A stretch of DNA of 64,000 nt from Aliivibrio sifiae (GTDB lineage: Bacteria > Pseudomonadota > Gammaproteobacteria > Enterobacterales > Vibrionaceae), in contig NZ_MSCP01000001.1 in assembly GCF_002954715.1 (NCBI RefSeq), positions 1,330,781-1,394,780 of the forward strand, written 5' to 3'. Under the pieces are notes generated by a model. The model was not told the origin of the DNA. It made no database searches and saw only the letters and a list, made by a program, of their open reading frames with translations. Positions 17,690 through 26,696 of the stretch are shown here, in pieces; the first letter of the stretch is position 1, and every line of letters begins with the position of its first letter. The translations under genes and the position numbers were made by a program.

Positions 17690-18969
17690 GATTGCAATGC
17701 CTGTGAAATCAAGGCTATGGTTTCATTATCTAATTTACCAACAGACTTAAGTAAAGAAATACGATATTGCCAATATTGATAAAGCAATGACTGCAAAGTA
17801 TTTTTACTGCTAAACAAACGATTATGTGCATCAATAACATCAGATGCTTCAGCCATACCTGCCTTATAAATCGCTTGTTTACTTTTTAACACTAGTTCTC
17901 TCGACGCAACTTGTTTCTCTGCCATTTCAACACGTTGCCAATTCAACGAGAGCTGAGTATATCGGTTAGAAATGGTACTTTTTATTCCGATCTCTACCGC
18001 TCGAACATCTTGTCTAGCACGATGAACTTTTAACTTAGCACGATCAACACTGGCTGCTGTTGAACCATTTAAATCAAGAGGTAAACTCAAGTTTAAATTT
18101 GCATTCAATTCATCATCTGAGTGGGTACTGTCGCTATATCCCACAGACCCTGTAATCGTAGGGTAATAACCTGTTTTAGCCTGCTCTGTCTCCAACTCTG
18201 CAATTCGAATACTTTGTTTTGCCGCTAATAATTCAGGGCTATGATTACTTGCTAATTTCAGCCACTCTTGTTTACTGTTCACTATCAATTTCGGCGGTGA
18301 TAAGTTAGTAGTCTTAATTTCATCAACTTGAGTAGGTTCCATATTGATTAACCCAATCAAACTAGCTTTTTTATCTTCAACTCGTGAGCGACTCGCTAAT
18401 ATCTCTGCTTCTTCATCAAGATGGTTAGATCGCATATCCTCCAACTCAACAGATTGAATTTTCCCAGCTTTGTAACGTAGCTCAATGATACGTAACATTT
18501 TTGTGCCTTCATCAAACTTTTGCTGTGCTAAACGGAGGTCACCTTGAGATTGGGCAAGGTCAAGATATACATTAATTAATCGTTCAGCTAACTCATTATG
18601 ACTCTGTTTTACTTTCAATTGAGAAGCTAATAATGAGGCTTGAGATTGATCAAGTACTGACCATTTGCTGCTATCCCAAATGGTTTGATTTAGCCTAATT
18701 CCGTAATTATTGGTATTATCACTACCTTCATTCCAAGTAGAACCTGCAGTAATCTCTGCACTCGGAAGTAGAGCACTTCTACTTGAGCGTATTTCAGTTT
18801 CACTTATTTTTTCATCTAATTGTGACTGTAAATACGTTGGGTCATATTGCTTTGTCGCTTGCCATGCATCTTCAATAGTTAACGCATAACTCATCGTACT
18901 TACGCTATTAACCATAAGACTAAAAGAAAGAAGGCGAAGAGCATTTTTTGCTGAGGATTTATCACGCAT
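17686..18969 (-). CDS. TolC-family outer membrane efflux channel
   Basis: A 427-aa outer membrane factor of the TolC family, with two OEP repeats of long alpha-helices. After a signal peptide (to about SYA), the mature protein begins LTIEDAWQATKQYDPTYLQSQLD, a classic TolC start. The second repeat begins around LAAKQSIRIAELETEQAKTG. It provides the exit duct for the efflux pump encoded by the same operon. I choose ATG 18969 because GGGTGA lies six bases upstream and the overlap with the adaptor gene is then 8 bp; the longer reading begins with GTG at 18978. Confidence 0.92.
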   Translation of the reverse strand: MRDKSSAKNALRLLSFSLMVNSVSTMSYALTIEDAWQATKQYDPTYLQSQLDEKISETEIRSSRSALLPSAEITAGSTWNEGSDNTNNYGIRLNQTIWDSSKWSVLDQSQASLLASQLKVKQSHNELAERLINVYLDLAQSQGDLRLAQQKFDEGTKMLRIIELRYKAGKIQSVELEDMRSNHLDEEAEILASRSRVEDKKASLIGLINMEPTQVDEIKTTNLSPPKLIVNSKQEWLKLASNHSPELLAAKQSIRIAELETEQAKTGYYPTITGSVGYSDSTHSDDELNANLNLSLPLDLNGSTAASVDRAKLKVHRARQDVRAVEIGIKSTISNRYTQLSLNWQRVEMAEKQVASRELVLKSKQAIYKAGMAEASDVIDAHNRLFSSKNTLQSLLYQYWQYRISLLKSVGKLDNETIALISQALQS

Positions 18970-20098
18970 TTGGTTCACCCATCATCATACTCATATCAAC
19001 AATCTCTTCACCCTCAGCTAATCCAGAAAGTACTTCTACCATGACTCCATCAGATAAACCGAGTGTCACCGCTTTAGGTGAATAACCATTTTCACTCTCA
19101 TCAATAACCCAAACCTCTGGCTCATCTCCATTAAATTGTAATGAACGCTCTGGGATAGTGATTACATTGATTGATTGTTGAAGAATAATTTGAGCCGTTG
19201 CTGAAAAACCTGAACGAATAGTGATGTTCTTTGGAAATTGGATCTGACCAACTTCAACTTGAAAACCATTATCAAAGCTTTGTGAGCTGTTGGTGGTTGT
19301 TAAGTTTAATGTCTCTGACTGCACTGCAACTTTACTTAATTCTCCTGACATCACAATATCTGGATATGGAGCTAAAATAACGGTTACTGGAGTTCCAACA
19401 GTTAATTGAGCTGCATCATGCTCACTAACACTGCCTTTAAAAATAATATCGCTCATATCTGCAATCGACATCATCTCCGTCGCTTCTTGATTCGATACTG
19501 TAGATATAATGGGCTCACCAATTTCAACTTTCAAATTTAGTATAGTACCGTTAATTGGCGCGACAATTGTTGAGTTCAATTTAGAATTACCAACAGAAGA
19601 CTCTCCACTACGGATAAGATCAAGATTTTGTCTTTTTTGCTGTACATCTGCCTTGCTAGATTTCACATCAGATTTAGCTTGAATATATTCTCCATAATTT
19701 TTAGGAATAATATTTTGCTCAATTAATTGGTTAAGGTTCTCTAGCTTTTTCTGCGCTGATTCTAGTGTTGCTTCACTTTGCATTAAATCCGTATTTGCTA
19801 GCATTAATGCAGCTGGCGTTGGGTTTGGTCGAACTTTAATTAATGGTGTATTAGCGGTAACGACCTCACCAACTTGATGATATATTTCTCCAACAATTCC
19901 ATCTATTTGCGATTTGATTGAAATGGAATGAGCAGGAACAACATGACCTACAGCTACTGCTTTCTTCTCAACAGAGCCAAGAGAAGCAACCACAAACGGT
20001 AATGCCTCATTTTGTACTGCTGCTTGTGTTGAAAAATAATACCCTGCTCCGGCAATAGATGTAGATAATAAAGCCATAAAGAGCCAACGCTTTTTCAT
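18962..20098 (-). CDS. efflux pump periplasmic adaptor (HlyD/MacA type)
   Basis: A membrane-fusion protein of about 378 aa. N-terminal anchor or signal KKRWLFMALLSTSIAGAGYYF, a lipoyl/barrel-sandwich half (VGHVVPAHSISIKSQIDGIVGEIYHQVGEVV), a coiled-coil hairpin (about residues 95-165), the returning lipoyl half (STIVAPINGTILNLKVEIGEPI) and a beta-barrel domain. It links the permeases to the TolC-like channel. Start ATG 20098 (MKKRW) is preferred because GGAA lies upstream; ATG 20110 (MEFIM) has no ribosome binding site. First gene of the operon, so its promoter lies in 20111-20350. Confidence 0.92.
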   Translation of the reverse strand: MKKRWLFMALLSTSIAGAGYYFSTQAAVQNEALPFVVASLGSVEKKAVAVGHVVPAHSISIKSQIDGIVGEIYHQVGEVVTANTPLIKVRPNPTPAALMLANTDLMQSEATLESAQKKLENLNQLIEQNIIPKNYGEYIQAKSDVKSSKADVQQKRQNLDLIRSGESSVGNSKLNSTIVAPINGTILNLKVEIGEPIISTVSNQEATEMMSIADMSDIIFKGSVSEHDAAQLTVGTPVTVILAPYPDIVMSGELSKVAVQSETLNLTTTNSSQSFDNGFQVEVGQIQFPKNITIRSGFSATAQIILQQSINVITIPERSLQFNGDEPEVWVIDESENGYSPKAVTLGLSDGVMVEVLSGLAEGEEIVDMSMMMGEPNA

Positions 20099-20295
20099 AA
20101 TGAATTCCATATAAAAACTGAATGATAATATTAATAAACATAGGACAAGCAGAGGTTTATTATGTTCAATCCAACTATAATAATATATTTTTTATAAAAT
20201 TAAATGTATGGATTTGTATAGATTTGTATTTATACCAACCTGAAATAAGCCAGTGGCGAGATAATTACGTAAAAGATTTGATTAAAATAAGAAAC

Positions 20296-20327
20296 AAAAA
20301 AGGCGTCTAAGTATATAGACGCCTTTC
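20296..20327 (-). terminator. rho-independent terminator of queD
   Basis: Arms AGGCGTCT (20301-20308) and AGACGCCT (20317-20324). On the minus strand the stem is followed by TTTTTTG, 24 bp past the queD stop codon. The remaining 20111-20295 stretch is AT-rich and holds the efflux-operon promoter region and a lone TATACCAA motif at 20231. Confidence 0.85.
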
Positions 20328-20350
20328 ATCATTTAACGAATATACGTTAA

Positions 20351-20713
20351 TTATTCACCGCGGTAAGTACAACCTGCAGTACATGTTTCTTTAATTTCTA
20401 TTTTGCTTAGTAATGGAAGGTTCGGTTTTACTTCGTTCCAAATCCATTTAGCTAATACTTCACTTGTTGGGTTTTCTAACCCTTCAATATCGTTTAAGTA
20501 GTAGTGATCAAGACGATCATACGTTGGTTTAAATGCCGCTTTAATTTCAGAGAAATCAATAACCCAACCAGTATGTTGGTCTACTTCACCTTCAACATAC
20601 AAACGAACTAAAAAAGAGTGACCATGAAGACGACCACATTTATGACCTTCTGGTACATGTGGTAAATGGTGTGCTGCTTCAAACATGAAGTCTTTATATA
20701 GTTCAGTTGTCAT
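20351..20713 (-). CDS. queD: 6-carboxy-5,6,7,8-tetrahydropterin synthase QueD
   Basis: A 120-aa enzyme of the PTPS family that turns 7,8-dihydroneopterin triphosphate into carboxytetrahydropterin, the second step to the tRNA base queuosine. Zinc ligands are in FEAAHH (His15/16) and in LHGHS (His30, His32); the catalytic Cys26 lies in GHKCGR. DHYYLND and [13 protein letters not shown] are further family signatures. The C-terminus has Cys residues ([10 protein letters not shown]), as in E. coli QueD. Divergent from asnS, with about 250 bp between them. No riboswitch is evident. Confidence 0.95.
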   Translation of the reverse strand: MTTELYKDFMFEAAHHLPHVPEGHKCGRLHGHSFLVRLYVEGEVDQHTGWVIDFSEIKAAFKPTYDRLDHYYLNDIEGLENPTSEVLAKWIWNEVKPNLPLLSKIEIKETCTAGCTYRGE

Positions 20714-20980
20714 TAGTTAAAATCTCTATTACCTATATTATGAAGCTAGGATAGTACTCTACTTCCCTACTAAACAACAAGACTCGTGGTAGTTAAGTTC
20801 ATACAACCTAACCATATTGATGTTTTTTTCGACGAATTTATAACGAAAATTGATTCTTATCCTGAATTTTTATCTTTATCGCATAACAACACTTGAAGCT
20901 ATTAATAAGAAAGGTAATATGTCTACCTTGAAATAAAAAATATTCGTGCATGTAGCACAACAATGGAGAATGTAATTAAC

Positions 20981-22381
20981 ATGACTTACGCGCCTGTAAC
21001 AGACGTATTAAGCGGTAAACTAGCGGTAGACAGTGAAGTAACTGTTCGCGGTTGGATCCGTTCACGTCGCGACTCGAAAGCTGGAATCTCATTTCTAGCT
21101 ATTTATGACGGTTCTTGTTTCGATCCGATTCAGGCCGTAGTTCCTAATGACTTAAATAATTACAATGAAGAAGTCCTAAAACTAACAACAGGTTGTTCTG
21201 TTGAAGTAACAGGTACTATCGTTGCTTCTCCTGCTAAAGGCCAAGATTTCGAACTTGCTGCAACGGCAGTAAAAGTGGTTGGTTTAGTTGAAGACCCAGA
21301 TACTTACCCAATGGCGAAAACTCGTCACTCAATTGAGTATTTACGAGAAGTTGCTCACCTTCGCCCACGTACTAACGTGATTGGCGCGGTTGCACGTGTT
21401 CGTAACTGTCTGTCTCAAGCTATTCACCGTTTCTACCACGAGCAAGGTTACTTATGGATGTCTGCACCACTAATCACATCATCTGATGCTGAAGGTGCTG
21501 GTGAGATGTTCCGTGTATCAACACTTGATCACAACAATCTACCTTTAGATGACAAAGGCAATGTTGATTACGACAAAGATTTCTTTGGTAAAGAAACATT
21601 CCTTACAGTATCTGGTCAATTAAATGCAGAAACTTACGCTTGTGCATTAAGCAAAGTTTACACATTTGGCCCGACTTTCCGTGCTGAAAACTCACACACA
21701 AGTCGCCACCTAGCTGAATTCTGGATGGTTGAACCTGAAGTTGCTTTTGCTGACCTAGATGACGTTGCGAAACTGGCTGAAGACATGCTTAAGTATGTAT
21801 TCGAAGCGGTTCTTGCTGAACGTCGTGATGATCTAGAATTCTTTGCTTCTCGCATTGATAAAGAAGCAATCACTCGTCTAGAGCAATTTGTTAGCTCTGA
21901 TTTTGCACAAGTTGATTACACTGACGCAATCCAAATCCTTATCGACTCTGGTAAGAAATTTGAATTCGACGTTGAGTGGGGCATCGATATGTCTTCTGAG
22001 CATGAACGTTACCTTGCTGAAGAGCATTTCAAAGCACCAGTTATCGTTAAAAACTACCCGAAAGACATCAAAGCATTCTACATGCGTCAAAATGACGATG
22101 GTAAAACAGTTGCTGCGATGGACGTTCTTGCACCTGGTATTGGTGAGATCATCGGTGGTTCTCAACGTGAAGAGCGTTTAGATGTTCTTGATGCACGTAT
22201 GATTGAAATGGGTATCGACCCTGAACACATGACTTGGTACCGCGATTTACGTCGTTACGGTACTGTACCTCACGCTGGCTTCGGTCTTGGCTTTGAGCGT
22301 CTAGTGTCTTACGTAACTGGTATGGGCAACGTTCGTGACGTTATTCCGTTCCCACGTACTCCACGTTCAGCTAACTTCTAA
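20981..22381 (+). CDS. asnS: asparaginyl-tRNA synthetase
   Basis: A class IIb tRNA synthetase charging tRNA-Asn. The N-terminal OB-fold anticodon-binding domain ([20 protein letters not shown], residues about 15-35) is followed by the catalytic core: motif 1 around the [17 protein letters not shown] helix-strand, motif 2 in [19 protein letters not shown], and motif 3 [12 protein letters not shown]-like ([14 protein letters not shown]) near the C-terminus. 466 aa, as in E. coli. I start at the second in-frame ATG (20981, [10 protein letters not shown]), which matches the known N-terminus; ATG 20963 would add six residues and lacks its own ribosome binding site. Confidence 0.96.
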   Translation: MTYAPVTDVLSGKLAVDSEVTVRGWIRSRRDSKAGISFLAIYDGSCFDPIQAVVPNDLNNYNEEVLKLTTGCSVEVTGTIVASPAKGQDFELAATAVKVVGLVEDPDTYPMAKTRHSIEYLREVAHLRPRTNVIGAVARVRNCLSQAIHRFYHEQGYLWMSAPLITSSDAEGAGEMFRVSTLDHNNLPLDDKGNVDYDKDFFGKETFLTVSGQLNAETYACALSKVYTFGPTFRAENSHTSRHLAEFWMVEPEVAFADLDDVAKLAEDMLKYVFEAVLAERRDDLEFFASRIDKEAITRLEQFVSSDFAQVDYTDAIQILIDSGKKFEFDVEWGIDMSSEHERYLAEEHFKAPVIVKNYPKDIKAFYMRQNDDGKTVAAMDVLAPGIGEIIGGSQREERLDVLDARMIEMGIDPEHMTWYRDLRRYGTVPHAGFGLGFERLVSYVTGMGNVRDVIPFPRTPRSANF

Positions 22382-22428
22382 TTAGCTCTATCTCAATTGA
22401 GATAAGTAATCTAGAAGAAAGAAATACA

Positions 22429-22460
22429 AAAATGGCGACCAATGCGGTCGCCATTTTTTT
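22429..22460. terminator. bidirectional terminator between asnS and mepK
   Basis: Arms ATGGCGACC and GGTCGCCAT with a 5-nt loop, A-tract left and T7 right. It serves asnS (+) and the convergent gene ending at 22481 (-). Confidence 0.9.
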
Positions 22461-22480
22461 AACTATATATTTAGGTATAA

Positions 22481-23032
22481 TTACCAGAAACGAACTCGAC
22501 CAGTATCAATATGAACAAAGTTACTACCAGGATAATACCCTACTCCGCCCGCTTTTAATGATAAAGCTGCTTTTCTTACTTCCGCTAATGGCACGCCTTC
22601 TAAACGGAAATCCATTGCTCGGCCTAACATATGCAAACTTTTCTTCGCTACGCCACCATGTGATTTACCACGCAGCATTTCATTCGTTGCCGGAGAACGA
22701 TAACCTGAAATAATTTGCACTTGGGTATCACAACCAATGACTTTTTGAATAGCAGAAAGCTGATCAAAAAGCCCTGTATCCATAGAAATACTTTCATTTC
22801 GGCGAAAATCACGACATAAGTGATTCAATTTAACTAATTCTGAGTTCTGATATTGTCGTCCATTGAAATACTCAGTCTCTAACTCTTCCCCAGTATGCAA
22901 ATTATTTAACGCTAATTTACGTGGTGATTCTTCAAATTGTGATGCGAAAGATAACGTAGGAAAAAGACTTAAACCAACAGTAGCAGCGCCACCAAGAAGG
23001 ATTTTACGGCGTAATGGACTAAATTCAGACAT
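22481..23032 (-). CDS. mepK: murein DD-endopeptidase MepK-like (YcbK, M15/DUF882)
   Basis: A 183-aa exported zinc peptidase that cuts peptidoglycan cross-links. The N-terminus SPLRRKILLGGAATVGLSLF carries a twin-arginine-like signal ending around SFA. Zinc-site motifs of the D-Ala-D-Ala carboxypeptidase fold are SGYRSPATNEML, SLHMLGRAMDFR (His and Asp ligands) and FVHIDTG (His). The length equals E. coli YcbK (182 aa). The next gene upstream on the same strand is an L,D-transpeptidase, reproducing the ycbB-ycbK order of E. coli, with about 180 bp between. Confidence 0.92.
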   Translation of the reverse strand: MSEFSPLRRKILLGGAATVGLSLFPTLSFASQFEESPRKLALNNLHTGEELETEYFNGRQYQNSELVKLNHLCRDFRRNESISMDTGLFDQLSAIQKVIGCDTQVQIISGYRSPATNEMLRGKSHGGVAKKSLHMLGRAMDFRLEGVPLAEVRKAALSLKAGGVGYYPGSNFVHIDTGRVRFW

Positions 23033-23209
23033 GCAGTAAACAGCTCACTTATAAATAGATCAATCAATAACTGAGCGCAAAGATACACACTTAACCAGTA
23101 TCGGTCAAATAATGAACAGATCTATTTATATGTTACTTCTGAAAAAGAACAGCTTACTTATTGAGCAGAAAGAGAATTATAAGTATTTATTCATTTTGTA
23201 AAAAGTACG

Positions 23210-24751
23210 TCAATTTTTAGATTTACTCCATTCATCGTAATTATAGATATCATTTCTGAATTGAATTATGTTTTTGTCATCTATCCATGTCGTTTGATAA
23301 GTTGTATAAACGGCTATTTTTTGCTCTAAACCAACAGAATTTGTTTTTGGTAATCGATTATAGTTTTCATAATCTGTCGCAGTATAATCTGACTCTTCCA
23401 TCAAAAGTTGTGCAAACTCTGATGCTTTCTCGACTCGAATACAACCTGAACTATAAGCTCTATGTTGTTTTTTAAATAACGATCTTGAGGGAGTGTCATG
23501 CAAGTAAATCGAGTTCTTATTAGGGGTATTAAATTTATATTTTCCTAATGCATTTGTTCCCCCTGGTTTTTGTCTTAACTTATAAGGAAAATTCTCAGCT
23601 GTCATTTCTTCCCATTTAATATTGTCAAAAGGTATTACGTTATTACTTAACCATGACGGGAGTACTTCAAAATTATGCTCTGTAAGATACTCTTTATCAT
23701 CAAATGCTTTAGGCAATATATCTTCCCTCATGATCTTAGTCGGTACTTTCCATTTTGGATTAAAAACAATCGAATCTAATCGAGTGGTAAATAAAGGCGT
23801 TCTTCTGGCTGGTTTACCTACGATCACTTTACTTTTAAAAATTAATTCACCTTCTTGAAAGTACCCCATTTCATAAGACGGTATGTTTACCAATACAAAC
23901 CGATTACTCTTTTCTTCCCACAGTCGTAATCGCTGAATATTAAGCGCAATAATCCGAACTCTTTCATTTGCACTCATGTTTAACCAGTAAAGTGTTCTCT
24001 CCCCAATAATGCCATCTGCAACCAAACCATGCCTTTCTTGAAAGCCTTTAACTACCCTAACTAACTCTTCGTTGTATATACGACTATCTTTCTTCAGGAA
24101 ATACTGAAGTTGCCTTTTATTTAGATCACCTGAAATATTCAACCTGTAAACCAATGACTTATAAGGTATAACTTGGTTTGGTTTGAGCAAGCGGGTTACT
24201 TCAAGTTTAGGTGCTTCTTGATGATAAGGATCATAATATAAATACAAACGTTCATATAAATCTAAATATTGCTCAGATTGCGGCTGTAGTGTAATAACCA
24301 ATTGATATAAATTGTTTTTTTGAAAATGCTGATTTATTGTATTTATAGCAAGTGCTGATGGTTGGCCAATATTCCCATCTAACCTTCCGCCAAACAGCCA
24401 CTTAATACCATGCGTTGAAATTAGTTCTTTATATACAGAGAAATACAATAATGTATCTGTTGCTAAAATATCAAACTCTAGCCCTTTAGTTTGTTGAAGA
24501 AGATCATATCGTTTTTGAAGATCATCGTTCACATCAGCTAATACAAGTAAACCTAGCTGATTTTTTAACTGTCTTCTGTCTTTAACTAATTGCCATTTGA
24601 GTTGTGAATAAGGATAAAAGCTAGCCACGAGTTCAGGATAGAATAACTGGGATTGATATTCTTTAATGTAATTATTTACGCTGCTGGACGCATAAACACC
24701 GAAAGACACATGCATTAACAAAGCAATAAGTAATATATTGAATCTACCCAT
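23210..24751 (-). CDS. ldtD: murein L,D-transpeptidase (YcbB/LdtD-like)
   Basis: Makes 3-3 cross-links between diaminopimelate residues in the periplasm. A signal peptide (to about VYA) is followed by the scaffold domain. A PG_binding_1 domain sits near residues 210-255 (VVKGFQERHGLVADGIIGERTLYWLN). The YkuD catalytic domain ends in YLHDTPSRSLFKKQHRAYSS then GCIRV, giving catalytic Cys437 with His418 and His430. At 513 aa it is about 100 residues shorter than E. coli LdtD (615 aa), mainly at the N-terminus. Together with MepK it forms a peptidoglycan remodelling pair. Confidence 0.93.
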   Translation of the reverse strand: MGRFNILLIALLMHVSFGVYASSSVNNYIKEYQSQLFYPELVASFYPYSQLKWQLVKDRRQLKNQLGLLVLADVNDDLQKRYDLLQQTKGLEFDILATDTLLYFSVYKELISTHGIKWLFGGRLDGNIGQPSALAINTINQHFQKNNLYQLVITLQPQSEQYLDLYERLYLYYDPYHQEAPKLEVTRLLKPNQVIPYKSLVYRLNISGDLNKRQLQYFLKKDSRIYNEELVRVVKGFQERHGLVADGIIGERTLYWLNMSANERVRIIALNIQRLRLWEEKSNRFVLVNIPSYEMGYFQEGELIFKSKVIVGKPARRTPLFTTRLDSIVFNPKWKVPTKIMREDILPKAFDDKEYLTEHNFEVLPSWLSNNVIPFDNIKWEEMTAENFPYKLRQKPGGTNALGKYKFNTPNKNSIYLHDTPSRSLFKKQHRAYSSGCIRVEKASEFAQLLMEESDYTATDYENYNRLPKTNSVGLEQKIAVYTTYQTTWIDDKNIIQFRNDIYNYDEWSKSKN

Positions 24752-24832
24752 GAAATCCCCTAATAAAAATACGCCAGTACTTTTATACTAGTCTTCAATA
24801 GGTGAATATCAAGTTAACCTCTAGTAATTAAA

Positions 24833-24864
24833 AACCAAAAAAAGAGCCGAATAATCGACTCTTT
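24833..24864 (-). terminator. terminator of the amidohydrolase gene
   Basis: Minus-strand stem AAAGAGTCG / CGGCTCTTT (one T-G pair) with a 6-7 nt loop, followed by TTTTTGG. It lies 30 bp after the stop codon at 24895. Confidence 0.8.
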
Positions 24865-24894
24865 AAATTCATCAAAGACATAAAACTATGTCTA

Positions 24895-26304
24895 TTATTG
24901 AACGACTTCACCACTTTCAATAACGGTTTCACGTACTATTTTTGTAAACTCAATCACTTCTTGGCGAATTTTATCTTCATCAACCGTCAGCATTTCACGA
25001 TCTTTCATCAAGATATTACCATCAACAATTGTATGACGAACATTGCCTGAATTTGCAGAGTAAACCAATGCTGAATATGGGTTATATACTGGCAACATAT
25101 TAGGTGCCTTAGTATCAACAACAATAATATCTGCTAGCTTACCCACTTCAATAGAACCAATTTTGTCTTCCATATGAAGCGCTTTAGCTGCACCCATCGT
25201 TGCCATATCAATAACTTTAATTGGAGGCATAGCTGCGCGATCTTTATTTACTAACTTATGAACTTTAGCAACTTGGTTAAACTCATCAATAATACTTAAT
25301 GTATTACCAGACATTGGACCATCAGTACCTAAACCAATACGTACATTTTCATCATACATTTTAAGAGCAGGAGAAACGCCTTTGGCTGATTTGATGTTAG
25401 CACTCATGTTATGCGCAACACCCATATCTGATTCTTTTACTAATTCAATATCTTTATCATCAATAAGAATCATATGCGCACCAATAAGGTTTTTATTAAG
25501 CGCACCAATACTATGCATATATTCTACTGGAGACATTCCGTTAGCACGCTCAGCGATGACTTCTTCTTCGCGATGAGATTCAGCTAAGTGGATCATAACA
25601 GGAACGTCTAGCTCTAATGATAGTTTCGCAATTTTTTGTAGCGTCTCAGTTGTATTTGTATATGGTGCGTGAGGAGCAAACGCTGGTGTGATACGAGGAT
25701 GATCTTTATATTCTTCGATAAAGTTTAGGGCGTACTGAATCCCCTCATCTGCATTTGCGGCATCAGCAACAGGGAATTTAATAACACTTTCACCTAAAAT
25801 TGCACGCATACCAATTTTGTCGACCGTCTTTGCAACTTCGTCTTCAAAGTAATACATATCCGCATAAGTGGTTACCCCACCCTTAACCATCTCAACATTA
25901 CCTAGGTTAGCACCAATACGAACCATGTCGCGTGACACTAATTTTTTCTCTAAAGGGAAGATATAACGGTGTAAACGATCAGGAACATCATCGCCTAATG
26001 AACGAAAAACAGTCATTGAGGCATGAGTATGTGTATTAATTAAACCGGGTAAAACAATATCTCCGTCCACATCTAACATGGTTTTCGCTGTGTAGTTTTT
26101 TGCGATGCTTTGATCACCAACAGCAACAATTTTATTACCTTTAATTGCAACAACGCCATTTTCGAATGTTTGTTTAGACTCATTCATTGTTAATAGCGTT
26201 GCATCAGTAATCAACAAATCAACCTGCTGAGCTGCAAGCGCTGAAAAAGTGACAAAAGTATTTGCTGCAATAGCCACTGCTAATAAGGTCTTTTTTAAAT
26301 ACAT
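24895..26304 (-). CDS. exported amidohydrolase, TRZ/ATZ (MtaD-like) family
   Basis: A 469-aa metal-dependent deaminase or chlorohydrolase of the cytosine deaminase superfamily. Motifs in order: LPGLINTHTHASMTVFRSLGDD (first metal ligands), HAPYT, IHLAESHREEE, IGAHMILID and LGTDGPMSGN. The nearest well-known relatives are 5'-methylthioadenosine/S-adenosylhomocysteine deaminases. Unusually, it has a clear Sec signal (YLKKTLLAVAIAANTFVTFS then ALAAQ), so it should work in the periplasm, where nucleoside or triazine-like substrates would be met from outside. The substrate is not determined. Transcribed alone, with direct repeats GGTATACG upstream. Confidence 0.85.
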   Translation of the reverse strand: MYLKKTLLAVAIAANTFVTFSALAAQQVDLLITDATLLTMNESKQTFENGVVAIKGNKIVAVGDQSIAKNYTAKTMLDVDGDIVLPGLINTHTHASMTVFRSLGDDVPDRLHRYIFPLEKKLVSRDMVRIGANLGNVEMVKGGVTTYADMYYFEDEVAKTVDKIGMRAILGESVIKFPVADAANADEGIQYALNFIEEYKDHPRITPAFAPHAPYTNTTETLQKIAKLSLELDVPVMIHLAESHREEEVIAERANGMSPVEYMHSIGALNKNLIGAHMILIDDKDIELVKESDMGVAHNMSANIKSAKGVSPALKMYDENVRIGLGTDGPMSGNTLSIIDEFNQVAKVHKLVNKDRAAMPPIKVIDMATMGAAKALHMEDKIGSIEVGKLADIIVVDTKAPNMLPVYNPYSALVYSANSGNVRHTIVDGNILMKDREMLTVDEDKIRQEVIEFTKIVRETVIESGEVVQ

Positions 26305-26342
26305 GGACTGACTCGCAAAAAGTAAGAATAATTCGCAGGGAT

Positions 26343-26393
26343 GGTATACGTTAATATTTTTTAATCAAGCGAATTGTCATTAGGTATACGTAA
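26343..26393. promoter_or_regulatory. direct repeats GGTATACGT(T)AA in the 26305-26696 intergenic region
   Basis: GGTATACGTTAA at 26343 and GGTATACGTAA at 26383 are 40 bp apart, each with a GTATAC palindrome, just upstream of the amidohydrolase (ATG complement at 26304) and divergent from the carrier gene at 26697. A regulator binding site is plausible. The rest of this 392-bp gap is AT-rich, with no further gene seen. Confidence 0.35.
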
Positions 26394-26696
26394 CATTCGT
26401 TCAAAGTAGTGATCAATCTCATATTTCCTGAAATCCAATACTCATTACGAATATAAAATAACAACATGGTAAACCGCAAACGATACCTAGTTAAGTATTT
26501 GGTTTTAATAAACTATAAATGTTAAATCAATCAATAAAATCGCACAATATATCCAAAACCACTAACAATCCATTGCTTTTATCCCTTTTATTTATATTAA
26601 CAATATGTAAACATTCTGTTGATTTCTCAGTTAATAGAGAAACATTACAAGGACTCACCTATTAGTGAGCACAATATTCTGGAGAACAGGTACATT

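Noticed and set aside
20122-20310. 62-aa ORF on the plus strand in the intergenic region upstream of the efflux operon
   Set aside because: AT-rich, no ribosome binding site, no recognisable motif, and its 3' end runs into the queD terminator.
22432-22713. 93-aa plus-strand ORF downstream of asnS
   Set aside because: It is antisense to mepK and starts inside the asnS terminator; translation shows no protein-like features.
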